Shown: positions 6,041-6,384 of the stretch, piece after piece
How the letters are laid out: each line of letters begins with the position of its first letter
Position numbering within the stretch: position 1 is the stretch's first letter
Assembly (NCBI GenBank): GCA_015487825.1
Contig: WFOZ01000052.1
Location: 1-6,384, forward strand
Length of the DNA: 6,384 bases
Reading direction: 5' to 3'
Source: Planctomycetaceae bacterium
GTDB taxonomy: Bacteria; Planctomycetota; Planctomycetia; Planctomycetales; Planctomycetaceae
The notes under the pieces: model-generated
Told to the model about the DNA's origin: nothing
Seen by the model: only the letters and a program-made list of their open reading frames with translations
The model's database searches: none
Translations under genes and position numbers: made by a program

Positions 6041-6384
6041 TCATTTATAGGTCATCATAATCTCTTCTGCTTCGATGCCACCGATCAGATTACTGCTGTC
6101 GTCAAGAATAGATTCGCCGAGCCTGGTGATGGCTCTGAAGTATTTTCCATCGGGACGGTGGCCGGTGATGCGGTTTTTCAGATGTTGGGCCAAAACAGCT
6201 GCGGCTGCAATTTGCTGTTCATTTCCGGTTTTTGCGGCGAACAGGCAAGTGACCAGCATCACCACCTGATCCTGAATCTGCGATGAAATATTTGCCATCG
6301 CACATTGGCGATCTGCCAGTGCCAGCTGGAATTTTCGCATCAGATTATCGACTTCAATTCGTCCGTGTTGCAATTGCTCGGAAG
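6041..6384 (-). CDS. C-terminal part of a protein, possibly acyl-CoA dehydrogenase-like (partial)
   Basis: The stop is at 6041-6043 and the frame stays open to the window edge, so the start lies beyond 6384 and at least 114 C-terminal residues are present. A TTG at 6373-6371 is internal, not a start. The segment is helical in character: IEVDNLMRKFQLALADRQCAMANISSQIQDQVVMLV reads as one or two long helices, followed by an alanine-rich helix (QQIAAAAVLAQHLKNRI) and an end EEIMMTYK. There is no signal peptide, membrane segment or metal motif in the visible part. The pattern 'LADRQ..MA.IS.QI.D.V' followed by an Ala-rich helix recalls the helical C-terminal extension of bacterial and VLCAD/ACAD9-like acyl-CoA dehydrogenases, but no catalytic region is in view, so this is a guess. 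That the frame is coding is likely: it is long, ends cleanly, and converges on the haem c gene. Confidence 0.6.
   Translation of the reverse strand, partial: SEQLQHGRIEVDNLMRKFQLALADRQCAMANISSQIQDQVVMLVTCLFAAKTGNEQQIAAAAVLAQHLKNRITGHRPDGKYFRAITRLGESILDDSSNLIGGIEAEEIMMTYK

Noticed and set aside
5757..6050. Plus-strand open frame of 97 codons
   Set aside because: It starts inside the mobile element, runs through its palindrome, lacks a ribosome-binding site and has no recognisable protein character.
6371..6373. TTG as the start of the right-edge gene
   Set aside because: The frame continues open upstream to the window edge (S-E-Q before it) and no ribosome-binding site is visible, so the gene is better read as cut by the edge.

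Overview
The window looks like a chromosomal segment from a planctomycete with moderate G+C. The main clue is a gene at 588-3614 (minus strand) for a secreted protein of about 1008 residues. It has the three-part build typical of Planctomycetes and Verrucomicrobia: a 'membrane-bound dehydrogenase' beta-propeller-like domain, a HEAT-like helical repeat region, and a C-terminal c-type haem-binding domain with a CANCH site. An order such as Planctomycetales is an inference from gene content only; no rRNA or other phylogenetic marker is present.

Layout. Positions 1-96 are non-coding and hold a short REP-like palindrome (65-84). A small hypothetical gene lies on the minus strand at 97-336. The gap 337-587 is dominated by a long imperfect inverted repeat (389-549) that could fold into a hairpin of about 160 nt. 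The large cytochrome/dehydrogenase gene follows (588-3614, minus). A 490-bp divergent intergenic region (3615-4105) holds a nested inverted repeat (3724-3797), a possible promoter and a clear ribosome-binding site. On the plus strand, 4106-5695 encodes a second exported protein of 529 residues with one haem c site (CIDCH) near its C terminus; I cannot place its remaining sequence in a named family. Immediately 3' of it sits a 142-bp miniature inverted-repeat element (5732-5873) with perfect 13-bp ends and a perfect 8-bp target duplication, resembling a non-autonomous IS66-type element. The right edge carries the C-terminal part of a minus-strand gene (6041-6384), possibly acyl-CoA dehydrogenase-like.

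The two large genes are divergently transcribed, both are exported and both carry a single haem c. This is compatible with a shared role in periplasmic oxidation and electron transfer, but the sequence does not prove they act together. The most distinctive content is in the non-coding DNA: the intact mobile-element footprint, a REP-like palindrome shared between it and position 65-84 with a compensating stem change, and two further inverted repeats that share short words. I found no CRISPR array, tRNA, rRNA, defence system or clearly new multi-gene system.
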